A DNA stretch of 64,000 bases, from NCBI GenBank assembly GCA_907164885.2, contig OU015490.1:216365634-216429633 (forward strand), written 5' to 3'. Below the pieces are notes generated by a model. The model was given only the letters and a program-made list of their open reading frames with translations. It had not been told where the DNA came from and ran no database searches. A program made the position numbers and the translations under genes. How positions within the stretch are numbered: the first letter of the stretch is position 1; each line of letters opens with the position of its first letter. Below, piece by piece: positions 12,790 through 23,814 of the stretch. Source of the stretch: Dolomedes plantarius (Eukaryota; Arthropoda; Arachnida; Araneae; Dolomedidae).

Positions 12790-15040
12790 TAATGATTGAT
12801 ATGATTTATAAAAAATGGAAATTTTGTATAATAGATTCTGTAAAATTTATGGATAAATCAATATAAAGGTATATATCTAAGGAAGGAATGCTTTTTGTGT
12901 GGGAAACCATAAGCAACCTACTTAACCACGAGGTTTCGCAAGACATCATACAAAACATACAGATATTATGAAATTTAATTTTTTTGTCTTAAACTGAGTG
13001 TAAGTAAAAATTTCTTGCGTGTCACCTCTGGGAATCATGTCCTAGGTTTGTCATTTATGGTCTAGGTTATTCTAGTTATCAAATTAAACATACATAGTAC
13101 AAACGCTAAAATCTGTAAAAATTTCATTTTTTTAATTACATGTTAAATCAAGTACCCCAGGATCAGAATATATACTTAAAATAAAACAATTCGTAACTGT
13201 GGATCAAATATTGATATATTCTTAAGATTAATCCTAAATCAGAAATAGATTTTTGAGACGAGAATTATTTAAATTTACATTAAATGTTTAAAGGTATTGA
13301 AACATATTGTTAGTTTTGGTCGAATCTGGGAGAAGAATCAATATAAGAGAATTAAACGCGATTTTTATAAAATTTGCACGCAGGAAGTTAAGCATATATA
13401 AAGTAGTGTATGCCATTCAAGCAAACATTTATGAGGATGAACAAAAAACGCCCAGTTACAAAAGTTACTTGCTACATCTATCTGTTGTTGGAAACAAGGA
13501 AAACCAAAATTAAGCTGAGGTGACACAGTGAGATAGGAATTCAGTCTAGGACAAAAAGTAGCCTATCAGAGTGGAATGTAATGTAACCTGAATACAGTGA
13601 AATGTGCGAACTGTCCATGCGATTTACAACGACGTTGATGTCACTTTTCTGTTGCTTTTACGTGACATCTTTTTAAGCACAAAATTTCATTTCGTTACTT
13701 TATGACATTAGAAAGTTATCACGTCACTCGTGATATTTTGAATAAATGCTAAAATGAATAAATAGTATAATAAACGCATCTATAAAATTTATCAATATGT
13801 CTTACAAAAATTCCGATTTTCCAGAAATATCTTATACACTAATTCCATAGTATTTTTTATAGTAATTTTTTAAAAATTTTACACGAATGATGTAACGAAA
13901 AAGATAATCCCTAAGTGTCTCGCTGTATTTAAAGATACAGCTTTGTTATACATTTAAAATTTCGCTTATGAAAAAAAAACTCAGAGCGCACTGATAAATT
14001 TGCAATTCACTTTTTAAATAAATTAAAATATACATTCGAAGTTAATTTCACCTCTGGTAATTTACCCGAGGAAAAACTAATGAACTCTCTTCAAACAATA
14101 AGACTCGAAACGCAGGAAAATAAAATTTAATTACCTTTAGAATAGCTTCAAATAATCACTAGGAATTTACGTTAATTTCTGTAATTGCTTACAGAAATAT
14201 TTTACTTTACTTTTTTAACAGCGAATTATATTTACAGAAAGTTTTAAAAAGAGGATAATTACAATTTCAAACAAATCGTTATCTGCCAGTTTCATATAGG
14301 TAAACAACGCATGAGCTCCCTTCAAACATTCGATTATGGGGGAGCAATCACAACAATTGCAATTAAGGGAATTTTACGTAAAAGAGACTTATACTATTCT
14401 TCATAAAAACACATTAGAACTAATTTTTTGCTCTTAATTGTAAAAGTTATTGCATTATCGAGTTTAATTAAAAAATATATAACATTACTGGAAATTGAAA
14501 TAATCACTACTTTATTTGAATTATTTTCCTCTTCATATTATAAGGGTTAATAATATTTTAATTGCGAAACTTTACTATCGTTTAATTGAATTTTTTACTT
14601 TTGTACCTTCTAATGAAGAATGGCTTTTAATTATTCGATGTTTATTAAAGCTTCAGTGAATTTCTACTTCTTTTAATTTATTACTAATGCCCATGTTGCT
14701 TTTTTTCGACATTTATTTTTTTTACAAAATAATCATATTAATTTTATAATAGCCATTATTGTACGTTCTTTAAATTAATACTGAAGATTATAACTGAAGA
14801 ATAAGTATATTAATCGTATCACGAAAAATTTTTCCCCTCTGTCCTGAAAGTTTTTGGAACAATAGACTTTATAATAATTTCACTGAAGCGTTCCTATATC
14901 TGATTAAAAAAATAATTGCTTTTATCTCCAAATATACAAGTATGCATATAATGAAAAAAAAGTATATTTCAGATAAAATAAATTCAGTTCATTTTGCCAA
15001 TTTATATGTTATTTACACTTTCACTGTGTCATTCACACAC
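12790..15040. other. AT-rich DNA, nothing recognised
   Basis: Only chance frames (for example 13307-13513). No repeat pair, RNA gene or transposon end was identified. Confidence 0.55.
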
Positions 15041-15047
15041 ATACACA

Positions 15048-15061
15048 CATATATGTCTATC

Positions 15062-15092
<31 letters not shown>

Positions 15093-15124
15093 CTCTATAT
15101 ATACATCTCCCCCCCCCCACACAC
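15048..15124. repeat. (CTAT)n, C-run and (CA)n microsatellites
   Basis: CTAT repeats at about 15054-15096 followed by a C homopolymer near 15107-15118 and a short CA run. Confidence 0.9.
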
Positions 15125-15431
15125 ACATATGAAATAATAACGTTCCAACTTTATTAATTAACGCAAATTCTAAATTTTCCCGTTAACGTTTCGATAAAAT
15201 ATAGCCACTTATTTAAAATTATGACCTAAGGATAAAAAGGATTAACCAGCTTTATTGTCCCTTGACGCCTGTGATTTGTTTTGAAAGTAAGATGATTCAT
15301 CTTCACTAGTTTTTCTCGAAATTTCCAAAAGATCATACGACTTCTGACGCACAAGGTCATATGGTCACCGAAAACCAGTTGGGAAGTTTTAGGCCCCCTG
15401 GTGTACAATGTCCTAAACCCTTAGTAAAAAC

Positions 15432-15605
15432 ATGAGCGACAGATTCTCCGCGGCTTTTTTCCGTGACTGTCCTCGTAATTTGATGTTGTCCCGTCCATGC
15501 TTTATGTCATCTTCGCATTCTTCTGTCTTTTTTGCTCTATCGCCACGCGCCATGTCTTTTCTCCGTCCATCAAGATGTAACGTAGCTAAATACTCCGGAG
15601 GGTCC
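15432..15605 (-). other. Coding-like charged segment, unrecognised
   Basis: A minus-strand frame without stops encodes a strongly charged segment (GRRKDMARGDRAKKTEECED, then GQSRKKAAENLSL). Base composition is far less AT-rich than the neighbourhood, and this extends over 15340-15700. It has no Met-led start of its own and no family I recognise. It may be the remnant of a retroelement gag or of a captured exon. Confidence 0.25.
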
Positions 15606-15731
15606 GGACTTTTATGTGTACTGTAATATACTTCAAAACGCCGTCATTGTGTGTAAAGAATAAAGACAGTTCTAAAAATCTATGGAGAGTTCTCCGACAC
15701 GACTACAGAACGAATGCCCACAGCTGCTGGG

Positions 15732-15733
<2 letters not shown>

Positions 15734-15763
<30 letters not shown>
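15734..15763. repeat. (TA)n microsatellite
   Basis: Short TA run ending exactly where the mariner relic begins. Confidence 0.9.
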
Positions 15764-16862
<1,099 letters not shown>

Positions 16863-16867
<5 letters not shown>

Positions 16868-17689
16868 TTTACTGTTATATTAGTGAAAACCATTTTTATT
16901 ATCAATCGATAATTACATGCAATGTAATCACTTAAAAAAAGAAATAATAACTGAAGTGGGTGGATCCCACTAAAAATTATCTTTAAAGACTAACAAAGAT
17001 TTTTATGTCAAGTTAAAGCCATAAACACGTGCCATCCATACAGACAAATATTTCCTGATAAAAATTCTATGCAAGTTTTATCTATCCGCATGTAGCCCGC
17101 AGTGAAACTTAAGATGTAATAGTTACGGCTGATGATTCATATAGCTTACGAAACGATATATGTCATTAAAATAAATGATGACAAAGTGCCTTGTGAACAA
17201 CACTTAATCCAAGCCAGGAGAAAAAGAGGATTGCAAATTTGAAGAGACTTTTAAAAAGGCAGATTTAGGGTCAAAAAAGTCAATAAAGACAGAAACGAGA
17301 CAAAATAACAGAAGCCCGTATCGTGTTTAAGGTTGTCTGTAAATACAAAAAAGGTAATTATTATACCTTATTATTATTTCCTTTGCGTTAATCATGCTTT
17401 AGAGAGAAACGTAAAACATTTGTTTTTACTATGATTATAATTTCATGTACACGGTATCTGTATTGTATTATATATTGTATGTTACTTCTCAAATTTTCAT
17501 ATATGAATTTTTTATTATTTATTAAATCTTTCTGAGTGTAGATAACATACGCTATTTAAGTTTATAAACCTAACATTAGAGAAAAATGTATATTTCGCTT
17601 AATAATGATTGGCACAGACTTTTTTGTATATAAAAAATTAAATCTGAGACAACACGTGTTTAAAAAAAAATAAAAATTAAATAAATACA
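16863..17689. other. AT-rich DNA, nothing recognised
   Basis: No gene, repeat pair or transposon end seen. Confidence 0.55.
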
Positions 17690-17782
17690 AACTCTTTCCA
17701 ACTCATGCGGTTCCTGTCATTTTCTTATATAATCCAAAAGTATGCATTCAAACGACAGTAACCGCATGAGATGCAAAGAGTT
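17690..17782. ncRNA. Candidate pre-miRNA-like hairpin 1
   Basis: Arms 17690-17721 and 17751-17782 pair at 28 of 32 positions around a 29-base loop, giving a hairpin of about 93 nt. The four mismatches are spread as single bulges, as in animal pre-miRNAs. The 5' arm contains CTCATGCGGTTCCTGTCAT, also present with one change in hairpin 2. Strand cannot be told from the sequence. The alternative is a small foldback repeat. Confidence 0.4.
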
Positions 17783-17800
17783 CCCAGTGTTTTACAAATT

Positions 17801-17885
17801 CTTTGCAGCTCGTGCGGTTCCTGTCATTTGCTTATTTTATCCATTATCATTTAAGCAAATGAGAAGAACCGCATGAGCTGCAAAA
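17801..17885. ncRNA. Candidate pre-miRNA-like hairpin 2
   Basis: Arms 17801-17834 and 17852-17885 pair at 30 of 34 positions (one further position can form G-U) around a 17-base loop; total 85 nt. It starts 18 bases after hairpin 1 and shares its arm sequence, so the two form a tandem pair. A third partial arm (AACTCTTTTCAGCTC) follows near 17904-17918. Confidence 0.4.
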
Positions 17886-17918
17886 TGTTTGTAATTTATT
17901 TCGAACTCTTTTCAGCTC

Positions 17919-18546
17919 TAAATGGTAAGCAATGTACGAGTTGTTTCGGATGATTAAAAAAACAAGGCAGAATTTTACTAACACTGGACAAATTTAATAT
18001 TGAACTAAAACTTAATAGATTTAACGTTGATTTGAACAAATCACAGCTGAACGACACGTCTGGTTACAAAATATTTTAACAGCGGCTTCTCCTCTCACTT
18101 TGTTTAGTCTCAGTAGCGAGAGATCGTGTCCGCTCGGTCCAGATCTGAAGGAAACTCTCCCGACAAAACAAAAATACTGCATGTACATCCTGCTGAGAAT
18201 TCCTTTACAATGATGTGGGGATTATTCTGTGAAAGCCCTTGTTTCGGGATGGGAACCTATGATTAACGCCCGATAGCAGGCAACGATTGGGATCGGCCCG
18301 ATAGGTTGTTAAGTGAAAACTTATGCCTTCTGAAATGTCAAAATCTCTGAATAACGGCCACCAAGTGACAGGTGTATGAGTGCCTAGGTGGTCGATGATT
18401 TTAACTCACATTTTTCCAATCTTTCGGGAAAGATGAGGCACACGAGCTTATGGTCTCCCGACCCATAGAATGTTAGAATTCGATGTGGGATTCATTGATG
18501 ATTTTTTCTGTTCGACAGATGTTTTTTAAATCCTCTGCTGCTAGTG
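17919..18546. other. Moderate-GC region, unrecognised
   Basis: Between 18050 and 18480 the DNA is markedly less AT-rich than its surroundings, with stretches such as GGGATCGGCCCGATAGG, but no open frame, splice pattern or repeat match could be supported. It might be a solo LTR or an old exon. Confidence 0.3.
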
Positions 18547-18598
18547 ATTGTCCCACAATGTTTTATGTGTCTATACACGTAAAACATTGTGGGACAAT
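18547..18598. repeat. 24-bp near-perfect palindrome
   Basis: Arms 18547-18570 and 18575-18598 match at 23 of 24 positions (ATTGTCCCACAATGTTTTA start) around a 4-base loop CTAT. The single mismatch would be a G-U pair in RNA. Confidence 0.9.
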
Positions 18599-19440
18599 AC
18601 AGTACGGAGGGTATAGTGAGATTATAATATATTAGGAAGGTGGATATTGCAGTAGAAATGAATAAAATTCGTTTCCTGACTTTTATGATTCAACGAACCA
18701 ATAAAATATCTTATAGTGTATCCTAGCTTTATTAAAAATAAGTATAGTCATGCCATCTTGGCGGATTAGCATAAAACAAAAGGATATGAGGAAAACCACC
18801 AGAAAGAGCATTAGTAGGATGGTAAAAAGAAATTGAGCCAAAACCAGACAATATTCGTTCCCTGGACTGTATCTGTACTTTAGTTATATTTTCCTCTACA
18901 TAAACTATTTCAGGTTTCACTATTCCGAAGGATAAAATGAAATTTACCTGGATGTGATCTAGCTGAAATTTTAAACAACATTACTTTGTTCCATATTCTA
19001 TAAACTACTTTTAAAAATTTTATTTCGAATAAAAATGGCAAATTTTTTTATCCGTATATTACCCCAATATTAATGATTTTTTTATCTCTTTAAATTCATA
19101 ATTAGTTTCACAAGTAAAATTTTTATATATCTTAAGGACAAATTACTCAAAACGACATGTCATTCTCACTTCATATAATATTTTTCCTTCTCAAGCGAAA
19201 ATTGAAAATTCCAAATATATTCATAAATTATCGCTGCCTCCACTACTTAAATTCAGTAATCAAGACAAAGGGTATATGCACATCAAAAGAAAACCTTTTG
19301 TCAGAGTATAAATAAAAAACATTAATTCGAATTCATAAAAGGATCAAAAATGAATTATACAATAAAACAATAATTTAGAAAAAAAAAAGAATGAAGTTTC
19401 GTGAAAAGTATTTTAGAATAACCCTAATTTCCCCTTTTTC
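18599..19440. other. AT-rich DNA, nothing recognised
   Basis: Only a chance minus frame at 18732-18920. Confidence 0.5.
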
Positions 19441-20500
19441 CATTTAATTTAACGTTTGAATTTAGTAAAATTCAAATGTTTAAGTATAATCAAAAATTGT
19501 TTTATACAAAAATCGTGAAAAATGTATTATACTAAATTTATAATTATTTTGTACATTAAATTTTAGAAATTATACAAATTAAATTATTAAAAAAATTTAG
19601 TAAAAAGGAATTATGCAAAAGAAACTAAAAAGTTAAAAATTTAAACAAAAATTATACTGAAACTGACTTATTAATGCAGAAATTTAATTATAATTCAAAA
19701 TCGTTCTATACTGAAAACTGAAAAAAGAAATTATACTAAAATGTATAATTCATATTTACTATAAATTATACTAAATTATGCACCATGAATTACACTAAAA
19801 TATTTAAAAAGAATATTGATCAAATAAGTTATTCTAAAAAGTATAATCGATTTTTGCACTGAATTATACTAAATTATGCGCACTGAAGTGCAATAAAACC
19901 TTCTTTATCTAGACCTCATTGATCCGAATCTCGAGATAATCCAGATCAGATTTGTAGACTTATTTTATTTAATGTCCACATTAGATAAATATTTTTAACT
20001 GTGATAACCTGAACGTACCTATAAGTACGTCAAATATTCGCATTTTCTTTTGATTCAATGTACAGTTCCTGCATAGATTGTACAATAAATTACGGTAATA
20101 AAATGTTTTTTGTTGAGTTTAAGAAAACTGAACTAGAGTGTCACACGCCGTTGACGTGGATTGGTACAGAAAAGTTATTTTTATAATGTTTTGTCTTTTA
20201 AACAATACTATCTAATGTTTTTTTACAAAACATTGTTTTTTAACGTAATAAATGGCAAGTCTGTTTAGTAAAGGATTTTGTTTTGCTTATTATCCATATT
20301 ACCCGTATTATCCGGATTCCCTATGGTCGCAGTTAGTCCGAATAAACGAACTTTTACTGTATGTTAAAATCTTATTAAAAATTAGTGATGGAAAAAAATA
20401 ATTATACTTAAAATTTTACTGAATTTTGTTAAAAAGGATTTAGTATAATTCAATTGTGTTTTATACTAAAAACTTTAGTATAATTCAAAACATTTTTTAT
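19441..20500. repeat. Degenerate AATTATACTAAA-rich repeat with embedded MITE
   Basis: Variants of AATTATACTAAA or its reverse TTTAGTATAATT recur more than a dozen times at 19441-19885 and again at 20400-20495. The intervening block (19891-20359) lacks the motif and has its own ends, so it looks like a later insertion that split the older repeat. Confidence 0.55.
19891..20359. mobile_element. Probable pogo-type non-autonomous element
   Basis: The left end CAATAAAACCTTCTTTATC and the right end read in reverse, CAGTAAAAGTTCGTTTATTC, align at most positions and lead into ATCCGAATCTCGAG and GGGAATCCGGAT type sequence, typical of pogo/Tigger TIRs. TA follows the right end at 20360; the left side has no clear TA. 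About 469 bp, non-coding. Confidence 0.5.
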
Positions 20501-21440
20501 TACTTTTGAACAATACTTATTGCACATATTTAAGTTTCACTTGGAAATTACATTGCTATTCTCCTTATATAGTTATTCCACTTATCATAACACCTAAATA
20601 AATATTCGAATTAATATATTCTGCATCAGTAGGGTCCAATTCTATCAAAAATCGATTTCTCATTTTTATTAATCAGGGTGGTGCAAACTCGTTTCTCAGT
20701 CCTTTGAGAGCTAGAAACTGAATTTCGCTAGTTTAATGAATTTCAAGATATCTGCTAATGAAACGCCTTTGATACGCTATGCGAGGCAAATGAGATATTT
20801 TATCTTCTCTAGCAGCCACAAAGATAATATGCCGAGATTCATAACTGAAAATTTGCTATACAGTAAAATACTACCTACAGTTATTTGATTTTTATTGAAA
20901 TTTTGTTCATGTTTCAAAAATAACGTTAATTTATTTTTTTTTTCATTTTCTCAAGTAGATTGTATTGCTAATAAAATTAGTATTTTCCTTGATACTAATT
21001 TACAGTTTCCACAGTTACATTATTCGCATGTTCTAATTATTATCGTACATATTTTTTTTTGTCACATATAATTAGTTTAATATTGTATTGTCTATAGCTA
21101 TCCAATCCTATAAAGGTATGTTTATGTTAGGTCACAGACATGTTAATGGCAGTACAGGCAGTTTAATAAACTGCCTAATGAATGTATAAAGCAGAATGAT
21201 TGAATGTACTTTAGGTTCCGAGTTTGTTAAAAATTTCATTTATATATTCTATTCCCTTAATCAATTTACTTCCATAGTTGGTAATTATGTAAACCATAAA
21301 AGTAGGTATAAATTTATCTCTCTGACTTTATCTGTTAGATGACCAAAAATATGTGTGAAAGTATGTGCAAACTTTACACTATTTGTACATGAAATTGCAA
21401 AATATACTTGTTTCCCAATACATATATTATTAACTAGCAT
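20501..21440. other. AT-rich DNA, nothing recognised
   Basis: No supported feature. Confidence 0.5.
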
Positions 21441-21442
21441 TA

Positions 21443-23110
21443 AGATTTTTATGGAGAGTTATAGGCATTTTAGCTAAATTTCAATAAACATTACTTCAAA
21501 TTGACCAATTTATAAAAAAAGTATGATATTTACAGGTAAGTTTTTGTTCATTTTTTTTAATTTTTAAGTGCTATTTTTCCATAAAACACCAAAAAAACCT
21601 TTAAACAATTATTGTTAATTAGTAGTTGTTTGGTGTTATTTAAAGTTAATTTTCTTATATTACTCCTTTTGTTTTCTTTTCGTTAATCCTTTTTTACTTG
21701 GTTAATTTTCAGTATACGGATTACCGTTGCAACTCTTTACCGTTGAACTTGCTAACTTGACTTACTACCGTTGACTTGCTAACTTGCAATTATTTATTTT
21801 CTGAAATTTGGTAACTAGGTATTTTACATATTGTGTTTGTGCAACTTTTTGCAATATTTCTGTGATATAATTGTACTTTTTTTTTATTTTGGGCTGTTTT
21901 TATAAGGAAAGGAATGACAAATCGGGGAATATTTTCATATCGGAAAATAAAATTGCATGTATTATTTTTGCATTTTCAAATTTTCTCTTAGATTTTAGGT
22001 TATTTTGATAGATAACTGTGATATGTATCATGTGTGAGAAGTAAATTAAAATACTACCATTAAGATTTTTATGCAGAGTTATAGGCATTTTAGCTAAATT
22101 TTAATAAAAATTACTTCAAATTGACCAATTTATAAAAAAAGTATGCTATTTACAGGTCAGTTTTTGTTCTTTTTAAATTTTTAAGTGCTATTTTACCATA
22201 AAAGACCAAAAAAACCTTTAAAAAATTATTTTTTTAAAAAATTGACTTCGAACGTAGAATATTAATCTGAAATTTTGCTAAAACGCCTATCACTGTGCAC
22301 AAAAATCGTAATGCTAATATTTTAATTTCCCTCTCACACATGATACATATGACAGTTATCTTTGGCTGTGGCTTCACCACTTATTATAGTCGCTTCTATA
22401 AAGTTCTTCATCAATCTCTTTATACACAATCTTGTCCCATTACACAGTGAAGGTGTATCCAAATTACTGCGAAGCATAATAGGTGCACCAATCTTTAATT
22501 CCAATATATGAGGCGGTACTCCAGATGGTCACAGAGAGTTAAAAATGAGTGTTTCTCAGAATAATGTTTTTTAGCACAAATCTCTACAGTTATCATGATA
22601 TCTCACATAATAATGTATATAATTTGATACAATTTTCAGTAAATGTTTTAGATGCTTTTGTTAATGAAATGAGGCTCAATAATTGGTGTATAATAAATAG
22701 TTTTTTATTTGGGGCTGTTTTTATAAGGACATGAATGACGAATCGCGGAAAATTTTCATATTAGAACATAAAATTGCGTGTATTATATTTGCAATTTAAA
22801 ATAACTGTCTATGTATCATGTGTGAGAAGGAAATTAAAATAGTAGCATTAATATTTTTATGCAGAGTTATCGGCATTTTAGCAAAATTTCAATAAAAAAT
22901 ACTTTGTAAAATACCTAATAACGAAATTTCAGAAAGTAAATAATTGGAAGTTAGCAAGTCACATGGGGGTTTCAACGGTAAAGTGTTTCAACAGTAATTC
23001 ATGTACTGAAAATTAACCATGTAAAAAAGGATTAATGAAAAGAAAACAAAAGGAGTAATATAAGAAAATTAACTTTAAATAACACCAAACAACTACTGAT
23101 TAACATTATT
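21443..23110. repeat. Nested direct and inverted repeat cluster
   Basis: One block (GAGTTATAGGCATTTTAGC core) occurs directly at about 21443-21530, 22060-22150 and 22850-22905, and inverted at about 22262-22358. A second block (GGGCTGTTTTTATAAGGA to ATGTATCATGTGTGAGAAG) occurs at 21890-22045 and 22712-22830. A third (TAACACCAAACAACTA, rich in TTACCGTTGAA) occurs at 21612-21826 and inverted at 22911-23108. The arrangement suggests repeated insertion of one AT-rich non-autonomous family into itself. There is no coding capacity. Confidence 0.65.
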
Positions 23111-23810
23111 CAATGCGTTTATTTACCTTGTAACATTTAGGTGAACATTTCGAAGTTCTTATGAAAGATGGATTCCAACGAATTGAGATGAAATATTATT
23201 TAAAAACTGTATATATAACTGTATTTAAAAACTGTATATATAAGCATTTTAAAGCTTCCAAACTTATATTAGAATTATCTCCAGGCTTCAAAACATAAGT
23301 ATACGAAGTTTCAACCAGATTTGTCAAGAAATGTAGAAACGAAAAAAATACCAAATGTAATCATTTCACACAAAAATCAGTAAATCCACCAAAAATCAGT
23401 ATATATCTATTTAGTTTCAATAAAGTATTTTTTATTATTAAACAATTTGAATATTTAGTTTTTTAAATAAAAAGACACGGTGACAAATTTCATTTCAGTG
23501 ATTCATTTTTTAGTGAGAATCACGCTGTGAAAGATTCACCCTTTGTTTACATCGTCAAAGAGCGATGACGCTTCATTAGAATCCAAATATCTCTAAAACT
23601 ATTGAATTAACAGAAAAAGTGTACGTAGAAAAAATTATTAGTTTTCGAAGCTCTTTCCAAATATGTAACATTTATGTACTTTCATGAGAAAAAAAATGCA
23701 CCTATTCCTGTATATTTGTCGGCCATTTTTTTTCAAGGATGGGTCCGCCCGGTTCGCGTTACGGGGTCACGTGATCTCGACATCCCCTTCTGTCTCTTTA
23801 TTAACACTAG
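23111..23810. other. AT-rich DNA with a short GC-richer end
   Basis: Nothing in the first 600 bases. From 23725 a GC-richer stretch holds CGGCCATTTTTTT (YY1-like) and GTCACGTGAT at 23766-23775 (E-box), directly before piggyBac element 3. Promoter activity is only a possibility. Confidence 0.35.
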
Positions 23811-23814
23811 AACC

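Noticed and set aside
17690..17885. CRISPR-like or prokaryotic repeat array
   Set aside because: Only two hairpin units with different spacers, in a clearly eukaryotic context.
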